Notes: a model not told the origin generated them from the sequence alone. Shown: positions 1 through 11,589, counted from the first letter of the stretch. The stretch: DNA of 64,000 nt from Sycon ciliatum (GCF_964019385.1 NC_088647.1:7836179-7900178), one strand, 5' to 3'. Numbers and translations: made by a program.

Positions 1-318
1 GGTGTTGACATTGTGTAGTGATAATACCCCCTCCCCCCCCCCCCCGGTGGTGTTGACATTGTGTAGTGATAATAACCCCCCCCCCCCCCCGGTGGTGTTG
101 ACATTGTGTAGTGATAATAACCCCCCCCCCCCCGGTGGTGTTGACATTGTGTAGTGATAATACCCCCTCCCCCCCCCCCCCCCCCGGTGGTGTTGACATT
201 GTGTAGTGATAATAACCCCCCCGTGGTGTTGACATTGTGTAGTGATAATAACCCCCCCCCCGGTGGTGTTGACATTGTGTAGTGATAATAACCCCCCCCC
301 CCCCCCCCCCCGGGCGGT
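1..318. repeat. C-rich minisatellite
   Basis: About seven units of a conserved roughly 30-base core (containing GTGTTGACATTGTG and AGTGATAATA) are separated by uninterrupted C runs of variable length, from about 7 to more than 20. The array is cut by the left edge of the window. The regularly spaced C tracts could form an i-motif, or G-quadruplexes on the other strand. Run lengths may be partly assembly-dependent. Confidence 0.9.
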
Positions 319-819
319 GTTGACTCGCTTGATCAGATTTCAGTTAGCAGCACTGTGCAAAGACTCTGCGTAATGATTGTAGATCTACTGGCGCAAGGGT
401 TAGCACGAATATCAACACATGCACGAACCTGTGCATGAACTACACGTGCTACTCACTTCCAGAAACTAGCAACATAGGTCTCTCCGGAAGAGGAAGAGAG
501 GTCCGAAAAGCATCTTGGAAAATTAAACTCAACTGTAGAATCACCCAATAGCTGATACCCTGAATCCGGTAGAACTAATACTTGAAATCACTCCCATGTT
601 CTCACCACACCAGGATACCTACATGTACATGTAAGTTCAGAAAATGGGCTGACAGCGTCAGTGTATCGTCCTTGTAGACGATAGCATTGTCCCCCAATCC
701 GCATGTGAAGATCATGTAATGCTTGGCTTGACATGTACGCACTGTAGCTGATACTTGATCCTGGTGTGATATGCTATATCAGATTGTATTTAAAGAGTCG
801 GCGTGGAGAAAGCAATTTT
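319..819. other. no gene seen
   Basis: No plausible coding region, RNA gene or clear repeat was recognised here. It is unique-looking sequence between the C-rich minisatellite and the inverted-arm element. Confidence 0.5.
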
Positions 820-900
820 ATTAGTGCAATTAAGAGTATAATCGATGCAGACATGCCCAGACAACAACGAGTTCATGGAAATGTTTAAGGATTTTTATGT

Positions 901-940
901 TATTCAAAATCGATTTTCGTGTTCCGCTCATCAGTGAATA
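901..940 (-). ncRNA. type I hammerhead ribozyme, degenerate copy
   Basis: On the minus strand, stem I is TATTCA (940-935) pairing with TGAATA (906-901). The core CTGATGA (934-928) is followed by a short stem II region GCGGAACAC and then GAAA. Stem III is a tiny self-complementary AATCGATT, with a U at the cleavage position. The G-C pair closing stem II is present, but the second pair is mismatched (C against A), so activity may be weak. It is identical to the copy at 2689-2728. Confidence 0.6.
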
Positions 941-1025
941 GTATCGGAACTGAGGGTACTGTGTACAAAAAATAGAACATTTTTTAACAGCATAATTAAA
1001 AGTGTGAACAAAAAAAAGGAAGTGC

Positions 1026-1412
1026 TAAACTGTCCCTCCAGGAAATCGCGATTCCACGGACGCAACAAATTTCGCGATTTTGGCCCAAACCCGCGATTTT
1101 CCGAAAAATCCGCGATTTCCCGCGTTTTTTGTTGTTTTCTGCACTTCTTTTGACATTTTTCTGCACTTTTCACGCAGTATACAGTGCTTTCCATGATCCT
1201 GCTCGTAGGTTATTTCCACAGTACGCAAATAGCGATTCTAAGGATACAACAAATTTCGTGATTTGGCCCAAATCCGCAATTTTCTGCCAATAATTCCGCG
1301 AGTTCCTGGCAAGTTCCGCACTTTTCGCCGCATTTTTTGTTGTTTTCTGCCGCACTTTCTTGCGCAAGTTTTCGAGGATTTTTTCCGCAAATTTCCGCAG
1401 GGACAGGCTAAA
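1026..1412. mobile_element. small insertion splitting the left arm
   Basis: This segment is absent from the matching right arm, so its boundaries come from comparing the two arms. It begins near CTGTCCCT and ends near AGGGACAG, a short inverted terminal repeat. Its interior has imperfect repeats of a CGCGATTTtGGCCCAAA-like motif. It is probably a non-autonomous DNA element; the terminal repeat is short, so the class is open. Confidence 0.5.
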
Positions 1413-1522
1413 GCATTACATAATAGGTGTCAAATATAGTGCTAACATATATAACTGAATGCAGGCACAAAGCATGAGGTGATACAGTGCAACATGACAC
1501 AACATTTACATCTGATAACCAG

Positions 1523-2521
1523 TTACGAGAACAACTTTAGCGCGACTACATGCTTCTTTTGTTTACAAAGAACAGGATTATGCACACGAATACATACAGC
1601 TTCCAGAACCTTCAACTGCTTAACATAACTTGCACGGCACAAAACAGAAAAGTGAGAATCATCGTACACACTAAGACAATCTGGACGTGATAACAAGTGA
1701 CAAAATACAGCTGACTTTTTGCTCACGTCGCTCTCTTCCGTCTCATCCCGCTCCTTTCCTTCAACCTCCTCCGCCTTATCCTCGTCCTCCGTCTCATCTT
1801 CATCATCATCGTCCTCATCACCACCATCATCATCATCAGTCTCTTCCTCATCATCCGTTTGATGCTCAGTCTCACTGCACTCCTTATCAGCCTCCAACAT
1901 GGCTCCATCATCTCCAACAGCATCACAAGTCGTTTGACCGCTGCTCCGCGTCACCGCTGCTGGGTTCTCTGCTACTGCACACCCATTTCCACTGTCCATT
2001 TTGTGAGGGCCAAGTCCATTCCGTGCATAAATTTCAAGTGAATAGTTAGCTGTGCTTCTTCTGGGTCTATGGGTAAGGATATTGATTTCATTTTGGTTTG
2101 TCGATGATCTCCCTCTCTGTCCAGACACAGTCGGCACCGTGGATCCCAGCACGGGGGACCACCGTCTCGGTAGTCACCAAAGGTAAAGGGGGTGGCTCAG
2201 GCGGAGGCAAGGGCAACTGCCGAGATGAGGGTTCAGTGTCTCTCGGTAGCCCTCCTCCATTCCAGGACGATGATGCTGTGCTAGAGTAGGCTCCGCTGCC
2301 GTTCGCCGTGGGTCGAGAAGTGGTGGCCAGGTCACTGATGGCAAACCCACCTCAGCTCCAGCCACCCACGGCACCCCAGGTGGTGGGGCCGGTGGTGGCA
2401 CGGGAACAGGCGGCGCTGTCGGCACAGCGTGTTTGTCTACTGAGCTAACTGGGTTCTTACACGGCCTACCACGCTTTGGCCGCTTTGCTCTGGCTGCTGG
2501 TGGTAATAAGTGCAACGGCAC
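1523..2521 (-). pseudogene. degraded element-internal reading frames
   Basis: Two minus-strand open frames (2521-2174 and 2152-1523) lie in the centre of the inverted-arm element. The first encodes a basic KRPKRGRPCKN stretch resembling an AT-hook and a Pro-rich run. The second has an RRSTANYSLE-like segment, a long Asp/Glu tract (partly a GAT-repeat artefact) and no recognisable enzyme domain. AT-hook-like and RRST motifs occur in C-terminal tails of retroelement polyproteins, so this may be a remnant of one. Function is not assigned. Confidence 0.3.
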
Positions 2522-2688
2522 ATGTTGTCTGATACCTCATGCTTTGTGCCTGCACTCAGTTATTATGTTAGCACTATGTTTGACACCTATTATGTAATGC
2601 TGTAGCACTTCCTTTTTTTGTTCACACTTTTAATTATGCTGTTATAAAATGTTCTATTTTTTGTACACAGTACCCTCAGTTCCGATAC

Positions 2689-2728
2689 TATTCACTGATG
2701 AGCGGAACACGAAAATCGATTTTGAATA
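2689..2728 (+). ncRNA. type I hammerhead ribozyme, degenerate copy
   Basis: Stem I TATTCA (2689-2694) pairs perfectly with TGAATA (2723-2728). The core is CTGATGA (2695-2701) then stem II region (2702-2710) and GAA (2711-2713). Stem III is an 8-nt self-complementary AATCGATT (2714-2721) and the cleavage-site base is U at 2722. Stem II has one mismatch; restoring T at its second position would give a normal 3-bp stem, which suggests decay from an active form. A stem III this small usually works as a dimer. Confidence 0.62.
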
Positions 2729-2815
2729 ACATAAAAATCCTTAAAAATTTCCATGAACTCGTTGTTGTCTGGCCATGTCTGCATCGATTATACTCTTAAT
2801 TGCACTAATCAGATT

Positions 2816-3325
2816 GTTTTTCATAATAATTATAGCCTTCGCTAGCAGCATCCAATTCAGAGCGGTAGTTGGCCAGTCCACAGCCAGACGTGAGTCGGAT
2901 AACGACAGAAGTTTCAAAGCCAGGTCTGAGAACAGAATGTCTCAAATGTAACTGCACACATGCGAATTCCAGAAAGAGAACATGATATAGAACTCCTTGG
3001 GACCGTCAAACCCTCATGTCAACAGACACAATAACGAGGGGAAACGTGTGTATACCAGCAGTGGCGATATGGCATCATGGAACCCGCCATTGCAATAAGA
3101 TACATCGGACTACATAGGCATCAGTTGAATGATTTCTCCCCTTTCTCACTGCACTCGGCCAGCGACAAATAGAACATCTCTCAAACTTGTGAATAGATTG
3201 AATGAAACCAACATTGGCAGCACATACACCAAGCAATGTTCAGGGAGGTAAGATCGGTAGCAAGAGACCCAACTCTGATTTGCAACACACATGCACATGT
3301 AGTCACATACCATGCAGTCATGCAC

Positions 3326-3356
<31 letters not shown>

Positions 3357-3470
3357 ACACGCACACTTGGGAGGGTAATGTTAACCTAGTAAAAACATCA
3401 CCTCCCTCGAACTAATGAGTATTCAGCAAAAAAAAGCAAATCCTCCTTGAAGTACAATCATGGATATTGT
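2816..3470. other. intergenic, one C/AC microsatellite
   Basis: No gene seen. A poly-C run followed by (AC)n lies at about 3325-3362. The region separates the inverted-arm element from the 3' end of the minus-strand secreted glycosidase-like gene. Confidence 0.6.
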
Positions 3471-4835
3471 TCACGACCAGTCAATACGACATTTTGTACG
3501 ATCAGCTAGATCCACATAGACGCTGGCATGTTCAAACTGACGCGTCCAAACTGTGCCATTCCGCAAAGCCGCACCTTTGGGATTTCCCAATGGCTGGCCG
3601 AATTCCTTGTACCACGTCGAGGGCATGCCACACTCAACGTTTCCAGGACACGGGATGTAGCCGTCTTCGATATTCCAAAACCAGCCATAGCTGAAGAATA
3701 CTCTCTCATTGGCAACAATGAGGAATGGAGCTAGAGACTGGACTAGAAGATCGGCAGCGGCTTGTCTCACTGCCGCTGGGTCTTCCGGCACTGGTGTTTT
3801 TCCGAGCCACTTTGCAACCCGAAATACATTGTCGCCTGTGCCCCTGTTTGAGAACGGTGCAGTAGCTGGCCCCGGGAACGCGTGCAGTATCATAGAATGA
3901 CCAGCGTTGCTCGCGTTGATCACCGTTTCAAAGGTAAGCTCCATCATTCTCACGTTCCAGCTGCCGTCTTTGTTTAGCACTGCAAAACTTCCGAACCATG
4001 GATCGAATGCACCATTGAAATGCTGCAGATAGTAGTTCCAGGGTGCTCCGTGGTAGGAGGCAGGTGGTGGTGTCCAAATAGGCAAGGATGGGTTACCCCA
4101 CACCTCTCCCTTATTCATTTCCGTGAACAGTTGCTGTGCCATGCGCATTGTCTCCATTCTGCCCAGGAACAGTTCATCATAGCTCTTGTCAGAGAAGTTG
4201 TCATGACGATAGGTATTGATGTAAGCTGCTGCGTCAAAGAACAAGCCGTCACACAGATCTTTGGCTTCTTCTGGATTTCTAAAATATGAAATAGTAAGGT
4301 TGACGAACCAGACTTGGGCTTCTTTCACACGCAGGTCCAGCACAGGGTGTTGTTTGCTCTTGTCAAACCAAATCACATCTCCATTGTCGTTTTTCAGCCA
4401 CCAATCTTTGTGCGCCTGGATAACATTAGCACCGTACGGAGCTAAATCACCTCGATCCAGTGCCTGATAGTAGAGGATCTTGAGCTTCGGGTTGGCTGCA
4501 CGGAGAGCGCGCCCGACCGTCACCATCCTGTTTTCACCGGTGCCATTGTATTCGCGTGAATCCTTCCAATGATTTATGCTCACGGCCGCGTAGTATTTGG
4601 CAACCTCGCTCACCCACCAAGAGTCGCTGAGATTGAATCCGGACTCGCTACTGTGCCCGAAATCACCCGCGAGCATTGAGTTTGTCTCGCATGCGATACA
4701 ATCCCAGCCATGCGTGAAGTACGACACGGGTTTCCAGTCGCTCACCGGTAGCGCTGGCAAGGCTAGAACCAGTGCGCTGTGAAGAGACAAAGCGGCGAAC
4801 AGGGCAACACATGAAACGTACGCCATCATGCACAA
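3471..4835 (-). CDS. secreted glycoside-hydrolase-like protein
   Basis: Single uninterrupted frame of 454 residues. The first 25-30 residues form a typical signal peptide (Met-rich start, then a Leu/Ala-rich core ending near ALPALP); ATGs at 4829 and 4826 are alternative starts. The mature part has the look of a TIM-barrel sugar hydrolase: a WWLKNDNGDVIWFD segment, a DLRVKEAQVWF segment and CDGLFFDAAAY, where the Asp after GLFF sits where barrel hydrolases often carry a catalytic or substrate-binding acid. Several N-glycosylation sequons fit an extracellular protein. It resembles the poorly characterised GHL15-type putative hydrolases, but the substrate cannot be inferred. No introns are evident, unlike the lyase gene further right, so bacterial origin or retroposition is possible. 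No neighbouring gene suggests a pathway. Confidence 0.6.
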   Translation of the reverse strand: MCMMAYVSCVALFAALSLHSALVLALPALPVSDWKPVSYFTHGWDCIACETNSMLAGDFGHSSESGFNLSDSWWVSEVAKYYAAVSINHWKDSREYNGTGENRMVTVGRALRAANPKLKILYYQALDRGDLAPYGANVIQAHKDWWLKNDNGDVIWFDKSKQHPVLDLRVKEAQVWFVNLTISYFRNPEEAKDLCDGLFFDAAAYINTYRHDNFSDKSYDELFLGRMETMRMAQQLFTEMNKGEVWGNPSLPIWTPPPASYHGAPWNYYLQHFNGAFDPWFGSFAVLNKDGSWNVRMMELTFETVINASNAGHSMILHAFPGPATAPFSNRGTGDNVFRVAKWLGKTPVPEDPAAVRQAAADLLVQSLAPFLIVANERVFFSYGWFWNIEDGYIPCPGNVECGMPSTWYKEFGQPLGNPKGAALRNGTVWTRQFEHASVYVDLADRTKCRIDWS

Positions 4836-6239
4836 AGGTCTTCTACACGAGAGATTCTCGGCTCTTTCAAAACGCCTACAGCCTACTCACGGCACTCACT
4901 CAACTCTCAAGGCAGTGCTTGCGCTGCTGAAAAGTCTCCTCCCCGTGTACGTGTGAGGTGAAAGGACAGGTACTGGTAGTCATAGTGTCAAGTAATACTC
5001 GTAGTCATAGTGATGATGTGACTACTGTAGTGTAGATCTACTCACCCATGATCGCGTGACCGTTTCTGGCTTCAGGTAACCATTGGTAACAGTTAGAGTA
5101 AGTAATTACATGTAGTTCAACACTGCGGCCTGTTCAGTGACGCCTAGGCACCGGCGGATTATGCCGGCATAATTATTGGCATAATTTGGTGGTTGAAAAT
5201 TTGGAGCATAATTTGGCATCCTCTCGGAGGTAGGAGCATAACTACACGATTATACCACAGTTCTAGTATGTAGGCTATACAATTGTGTACAATGCACCTG
5301 ATCAGTGCTGGTGGTCTGCATGGTAAAGGGTTAGGAGGTCATGCAGATAGTGTTTTCAATGAAAAGCAGGGTAGAAATCATGGCAATACAGTATTGTATG
5401 CTCGAACTCGTCTTCTTCAAAGTTCTTTCTCACACTGACGCAGTACATATAGCAGAAGATGCGAGTGAATCAGCCTTCATCAGGTATCCCGGGGCGGACG
5501 AGATAGTGGCGGGTAGTCCGCAAAACTCCGTGTACATGTACATGTACATGTACACATTACATTTGTACATTATGCATGTTACGAAGTCATGACCTCTGGA
5601 TTTTAGCAGCCATGATATGACTGCAGGCTATGGATATTGCTCGAAATTGATGTATAGTTGATGTTCGGTCATGATGGAAGGAGAAGTGGAGCTACGGGAG
5701 TAGCCCTTTCCCAAAGGTGCTCGCCCTTTTTTTCGCCCTTTTTGGCCCTTTTTGGAAAAGCCCGTTTCTTTCGCCCTTTATTGCGTTTTTTTGGTGAATA
5801 TCGCCCTTTTTGAGCTTTTTTAGCTGAAAAAGTGCTAAAATCCATTTACTCATGCATGCGATCACAGTTTCCGAGTGCTCGATGGGCCTTGGTACGCCGG
5901 TTTTTTTGGTGGGGGTCAACAATACGAAGTAGTCAATAACAAGTTGGTGAAGCTTGTACCCCGTGAACACAATGCTGTAAAAAGTGGGTTTTTTGGACTT
6001 TACCTCCTGTTTTGCCTTTCGTGGACCCATAAAATGGAAAAGTGCGTATTCATTTCTCAGCTTGGGTTCATATCTGAACATGTAGCATGGCTATGCTTCA
6101 CTGAAAAAAGAGCACTTTTTGCCTGTTTTCACTGAAAAAAGAGCACTTTTTCAGAATATTTTGAGGGACGCGAAAAGCACTAAGTGCGAATTAAAAGAGC
6201 ACCTTTGGGAAAGGGCTAGTGGCCTGTGGGTAGCAGCAC
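4836..6239. other. intergenic with short repeats
   Basis: No gene is supported. The stretch holds a copy of a repeat built around the palindrome TTATGCCGGCATAA (about 5157-5240, recurring near 6575 and 26030 and in altered form near 62100), a (TACATG)n microsatellite near 5531-5560, and a repeat rich in CGCCCTTTTT motifs (5700-6210). Open frames here are low-complexity. Confidence 0.5.
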
Positions 6240-6249
6240 GGCTGGAAAA

Positions 6250-6332
6250 ACCGCTCCCAGGCAGGACTTGAACCAGGTACTCCTCGTATCTCAATCATGG
6301 TCTTTGACCAACCCACTGTGCCTGCCTGGACG
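6250..6332 (-). repeat. tRNA-derived SINE head (candidate)
   Basis: Read on the minus strand, the segment has a tRNA-like A box (CACAGTGGGTTGGTCAAAG) and, about 40 bases on, a B-box-like CTGGTTCAAGTCC. The ends can pair (CAGGCAG with CTGCCTG) like an acceptor stem. The T stem has mismatches and no normal anticodon arm is clear, so a SINE head is more likely than a functional tRNA. Confidence 0.4.
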
Positions 6333-6850
6333 CCCTCATTCAGACGAGGGAAACTGCGAGTTGCAACCATGTCTTTTACATGTATTTCAGAAAGCTAGGT
6401 GTAGCGTTTCGTGATTTGTGTGGCAGGTACAATGTAGATCTACACGCGTTGCCTGTTCGACCCTCTTTGAAGCTGTGCGCTGTACTGTTTAGGCAACGAA
6501 CTAAAAATAAATCAAAAACAAAACAACAAAACACAACTTGAGGCTCGGTGGCCTCATCTAGGGGTAAGTGCATTATGCCGGCATAATTTTTGGCATGATC
6601 AGGTCCTTTTTGTGAAGCAGCATAAAATGGCATCCGAAAAACAAGAGTATGCCCAATGAAGCTGTTATATACACCTGCTATTGAAGGCATAACTGAAGGC
6701 AAAATTTTTGGCATAAGCAGGTCCTTTTTGAGGAGGAGCATGAAATGGCATCCGAAAAACATGGGCAGATGACCAATGAGGCTGTTATATACACACCTGC
6801 TATTGAAGGACCATACATAGCGCTTCTTGTCGATTTGGAATAATAATTTA

Positions 6851-8707
6851 AAGGGGAAGTTAAGGAAAAAATTAAAATTTCACCAGTTGTAGTCTTCGGG
6901 GTGCTGAGTCGAATGGTCTTGGTCCGAGAAAGCTGAGACGCTCCCTTCCTACTTGGTCCGTTTCATCGCAATTGTCGCTTATCCATCGCAACTAAGAACA
7001 GGAGTTTTTTTACCGCTCTGTAAAATTTCCAATACGCATAGTGAAGAAGCATGATACAGGATTCCTGTCCGGCCACAAGAAACAAATTCGGCGATGGAAT
7101 CTGGTGAAGCAAGTCGAAGAAAGGAAATAAAGGTTGCAAAAAATGTACTAAAGAAAACAGCGACGGAGCGCGTTCTTGCACTCACGCTCTAGTTTATCCG
7201 ACTCTGGCTCTGTATCACTCGAGCTGATGTCACTTGAGCTGACATTCGCTGGTCTGTATAGCTGCTGGCGTAGAGTATCTCTTGCTGTTTCCGCTTGGCG
7301 TATGGCAGCGATGAGAAAGGAACAGTCGTGGCTGTCCCTTTGGCTTTGGCACTTGGAGGAACGTGGGCAGCGTGACCCGTGTGTCACTACAGTAGATCTA
7401 CTCTGTGTTTCAAGAATGCTTTTGAATCAGGCACACATCCCTCTCCAGACAGCTGTCATACGCTCTGCTGGACACGCTGACCACGACTCTTGTACTGCCA
7501 CTGCCAGGTCGGACAATGTCTTCTTTGCCACCATCTCCCATCAGTTTGCAGGCTTGCAAAGAATGCCAGGCCGTTGCAGTTCAAACGTGGCGACTAAGCT
7601 GGCTGGCCTGGCCGTGACTGTCACGCTCTCCAGGTCAGGATGTCGATTTCCCCTGCTACAGTTCCGGTCTTTGAGCTGCGCTTGGCTTTTCGCTGCAGTG
7701 AATGTGTGCATTCACTGCAGACTGCAGTGCAGTGCATTCACTGCAGCGAAAAGTTCCCCACTTTCCCATCAAAATCGTACGAATCGCGATGCCACTGCCG
7801 CCAGTCACGATGATTTTTTCTTTCTGTTCTCCTTTGATCTTTCCATCACAACCTCCCAAACGAATGTGACTTAGATATCGAGATCGGACTGTGTTTTACC
7901 TGTCAAAAGGTGTGTGGGAGATAAGCGACAATTGCGATGAAACGGACCAAGTACTTGAATCCCAATCGAACTCGCGCACTTCCACCGAAACTGGGTGACT
8001 GCGCCCTACTAGATGGGGATTTGTATGCAAAATGTCACTAAAAGCGCCATTCCGTTCTTATAAAAGCACGGATGACCGCGATTGGCCCATATGTTGTAGT
8101 CTTTTGGACGCTGAGTCGCCTGGTTTTGGTCCGAAAAGGCTGCGATGCAGCGTTCCTCCTTTATTCCCAATCGAACATGGTTGAACAAGCGGTCACGTGC
8201 TCCTGGGTGCCCAAATCACCTGGTCACCACGCCAGCAGGCGACAACTTTCACACCAAGGTTCAACTCGAGTGACAGGACTGCACCCAAAAAAGGTCAAAA
8301 CAGGCTGTAAGTTGTACCCTGCAGGCACGGTGACCAGCTGACTGGTGTACGCAGGAGCACGTGACCACTTGTTCAACCATGTTCGATTGGGAATTAGGGG
8401 CGAACGCTGTATCGCAGCCTTTTCGGACCAAAACCAGTCGACTCAGCGTCCAAAAGACTACAACATTATGGGCCAATCGCGGTCATCTGTGCTTTTATAA
8501 GAACGAAATGGCGCTTTTAGTGACATTTTGCATGCAAATCCCCATCTAGTAGGGCGCAGTCACCCAGTTTCGGTGGAAGTGCGCGAGTTCGATTGGGATT
8601 CAAGTAGGAAGGGAGCGTCTCAGCTTTCTCGGACCAAGACCATTCGACTCAGCACCCCGAAGACTACAACTGGTGAAATTTTAATTTTTGCCTTAACTTC
8701 CCCTTTA
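6851..8707. mobile_element. large nested foldback element
   Basis: About 110 bases at the left end (6851-6960) recur as the reverse complement at the right end (8588-8707). Inside is another inverted pair (about 7950-8230 against 8330-8600), and the segment 6961-7945 is itself bounded by inverted copies of an ATCGCAATTGTCGCTTATC-like sequence, as if a second element had inserted into the left arm. No transposase is seen; the 232-residue plus frame at 7176-7874 has no recognisable domain. It is followed by about 600 bases of gene-free sequence. Confidence 0.65.
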
Positions 8708-9329
8708 AAATGCCACTATAGGACATCTCCCAAAAGGTCAGCGTTTCGGCTTGTGAATATTGTTTTCCTCTTGCATATTATTGTCTTGCACTTCCACAAG
8801 GCTCCCAGTCCACGTCATGACAGTGGTCTGAGTCCTCTTTTCAAGATTATCTGTTCTTTTTGTCTTTTTGGTGAAGCATACAAAAGCATAATTGCCTGTT
8901 TTCTCGAGCATTCTCAGCATCTGCTAGAGCATAATCTGGCCGGTCATTGCCAGTCAGAGCATAATGCGCTTACCCCTATTGCTGAATATTGTTGTTGATC
9001 ACTTTTACGAAACAAGGTTGTCGAATGTCTCAATATCCTTGTCAGTTGTGTGCCTCGTTGTCGCACTATCTGACTGTGTTATCTCGTTACCTTGGTGAAC
9101 TGTTAGTCATAACTAGTAACTTATACATGTTGGTCCTCTTTTTGTGGCTCAACACCCGAGTCTTTTATTGTTGTTGAGTTACACAAATTACACAAACAAG
9201 CCATGTCGCTCGCTCCCTTTTATACATGTGAGAGACATGACAAATGTATTAATGACATAGTGATGGAGAGGGGAGGAGGAACACATTAGAAGCGAAAGCC
9301 GAAACGTTGTAATAATTGATTGACTCAAT

Positions 9330-9373
9330 CTGCGGACAGAACTGTTTCGTCCTTTGTGGACTCGTCAGCGCAG
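9330..9373 (-). ncRNA. type I hammerhead ribozyme, first of eleven
   Basis: On the minus strand: stem I CTGCG (9373-9369) pairs with CGCAG (9334-9330). The core is CTGACGA (9368-9362). Stem II is GTCC/GGAC with an ACAAA loop, followed by the invariant GAAA (9348-9345). Stem III is only 3-4 bp (ACAG/CTGT) with a very small loop. The cleavage triplet is GTC, with cleavage expected between 9335 and 9334. All invariant core bases are present. The short stem III suggests efficient cleavage as a dimer, which a tandem transcript would supply. Equivalent copies begin at 9556, 9782, 10008, 10234, 10460, 10686, 10912, 11138 and 11364. Confidence 0.92.
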
Positions 9374-11589
9374 CACAGAGGAAATGAGGCCGAACCTGAT
9401 AGCAATGGAAATAAAAATTTCCAATCAGGCCCGAACGTACCTTGCCAGAGTGCTCAAACTGACAAGTCAGTGAGCTCTGCATAAAGCAAACAGCAAAGGC
9501 ACTACCCCACGCAAGAGTGCTCAACTGCTACAAGAGCAGGAGCGAAATACTCAATCTGCGGACAGAACTGTTTCGTCCTTTGTGGACTCGTCAGCGCAGC
9601 ACAGAGGAAATGAGGCCGAACCTGATAGCAATGGAAATAAAAATTTCCAATCAGGCCCGAACGTACCTTGCCAGAGTGCTCAAACTGACAAGTCAGTGAG
9701 CTCTGCATAAAGCAAACAGCAAAGGCACTACCCCACGCAAGAGTGCTCAACTGCTACAAGAGCAGGAGCGAAATACTCAATCTGCGGACAGAACTGTTTC
9801 GTCCTTTGTGGACTCGTCAGCGCAGCACAGAGGAAATGAGGCCGAACCTGATAGCAATGGAAATAAAAATTTCCAATCAGGCCCGAACGTACCTTGCCAG
9901 AGTGCTCAAACTGACAAGTCAGTGAGCTCTGCATAAAGCAAACAGCAAAGGCACTACCCCACGCAAGAGTGCTCAACTGCTACAAGAGCAGGAGCGAAAT
10001 ACTCAATCTGCGGACAGAACTGTTTCGTCCTTTGTGGACTCGTCAGCGCAGCACAGAGGAAATGAGGCCGAACCTGATAGCAATGGAAATAAAAATTTCC
10101 AATCAGGCCCGAACGTACCTTGCCAGAGTGCTCAAACTGACAAGTCAGTGAGCTCTGCATAAAGCAAACAGCAAAGGCACTACCCCACGCAAGAGTGCTC
10201 AACTGCTACAAGAGCAGGAGCGAAATACTCAATCTGCGGACAGAACTGTTTCGTCCTTTGTGGACTCGTCAGCGCAGCACAGAGGAAATGAGGCCGAACC
10301 TGATAGCAATGGAAATAAAAATTTCCAATCAGGCCCGAACGTACCTTGCCAGAGTGCTCAAACTGACAAGTCAGTGAGCTCTGCATAAAGCAAACAGCAA
10401 AGGCACTACCCCACGCAAGAGTGCTCAACTGCTACAAGAGCAGGAGCGAAATACTCAATCTGCGGACAGAACTGTTTCGTCCTTTGTGGACTCGTCAGCG
10501 CAGCACAGAGGAAATGAGGCCGAACCTGACAGCAATGGAAATAAAAATTTCCAATCAGGCCCGAACGTACCTTGCCAGAGTGCTCAAACTGACAAGTCAG
10601 TGAGCTCTGCATAAAGCAAACAGCAAAGGCACTACCCCACGCAAGAGTGCTCAACTGCTACAAGAGCAGGAGCGAAATACTCAATCTGCGGACAGAACTG
10701 TTTCGTCCTTTGTGGACTCGTCAGCGCAGCACAGAGGAAATGAGGCCGAACCTGATAGCAATGGAAATAAAAATTTCCAATCAGGCCCGAACGTACCTTG
10801 CCAGAGTGCTCAAACTGACAAGTCAGTGAGCTCTGCATAAAGCAAACAGCAAAGGCACTACCCCACGCAAGAGTGCTCAACTGCTACAAGAGCAGGAGCG
10901 AAATACTCAATCTGCGGACAGAACTGTTTCGTCCTTTGTGGACTCGTCAGCGCAGCACAGAGGAAATGAGGCCGAACCTGATAGCAATGGAAATAAAAAT
11001 TTCCAATCAGGCCCGAACGTACCTTGCCAGAGTGCTCAAACTGACAAGTCAGTGAGCTCTGCATAAAGCAAACAGCAAAGGCACTACCCCACGCAAGAGT
11101 GCTCAACTGCTACAAGAGCAGGAGCGAAATACTCAATCTGCGGACAGAACTGTTTCGTCCTTTGTGGACTCGTCAGCGCAGCACAGAGGAAATGAGGCCG
11201 AACCTGATAGCAATGGAAATAAAAATTTCCAATCAGGCCCGAACGTACCTTGCCAGAGTGCTCAAACTGACAAGTCAGTGAGCTCTGCATAAAGCAAACA
11301 GCAAAGGCACTACCCCACGCAAGAGTGCTCAACTGCTACAAGAGCAGGAGCGAAATACTCAATCTGCGGACAGAACTGTTTCGTCCTTTGTGGACTCGTC
11401 AGCGCAGCACAGAGGAAATGAGGCCGAACCTGATAGCAATGGAAATAAAAATTTCCAATCAGGCCCGAACGTACCTTGCCAGAGTGCTCAAACTGACAAG
11501 TCAGTGAGCTCTGCATAAAGCAAACAGCAAAGGCACTACCCCACGCAAGAGTGCTCAACTGCTACAAGAGCAGGAGCGAAATACTCAAT

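Larger units (their letters stand above)
820..2815. mobile_element. inverted-arm element with a hammerhead in each arm
   Basis: The right arm (about 2527-2815) is a close reverse complement of the left arm (about 820-1497), apart from a separate insertion that splits the left arm at 1026-1412. Both arms contain the same hammerhead ribozyme motif. The roughly 1 kb centre holds degraded minus-strand reading frames. Hammerheads in terminal repeats are known from Penelope-like elements and retrozymes, but no reverse transcriptase or GIY-YIG domain is seen here, so the class is not assigned. Confidence 0.65.

Noticed and set aside
1687..2049. His-rich 120-residue plus-strand protein
   Set aside because: It is the opposite strand of a GAT/GAG-type low-complexity tract in the element-internal frame.
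9249..11558. Recurrent 82- and 60-residue open frames in the 226-bp repeat
   Set aside because: They are identical by-products of the tandem repeat, overlap the hammerhead on both strands and have no domain or codon signature.
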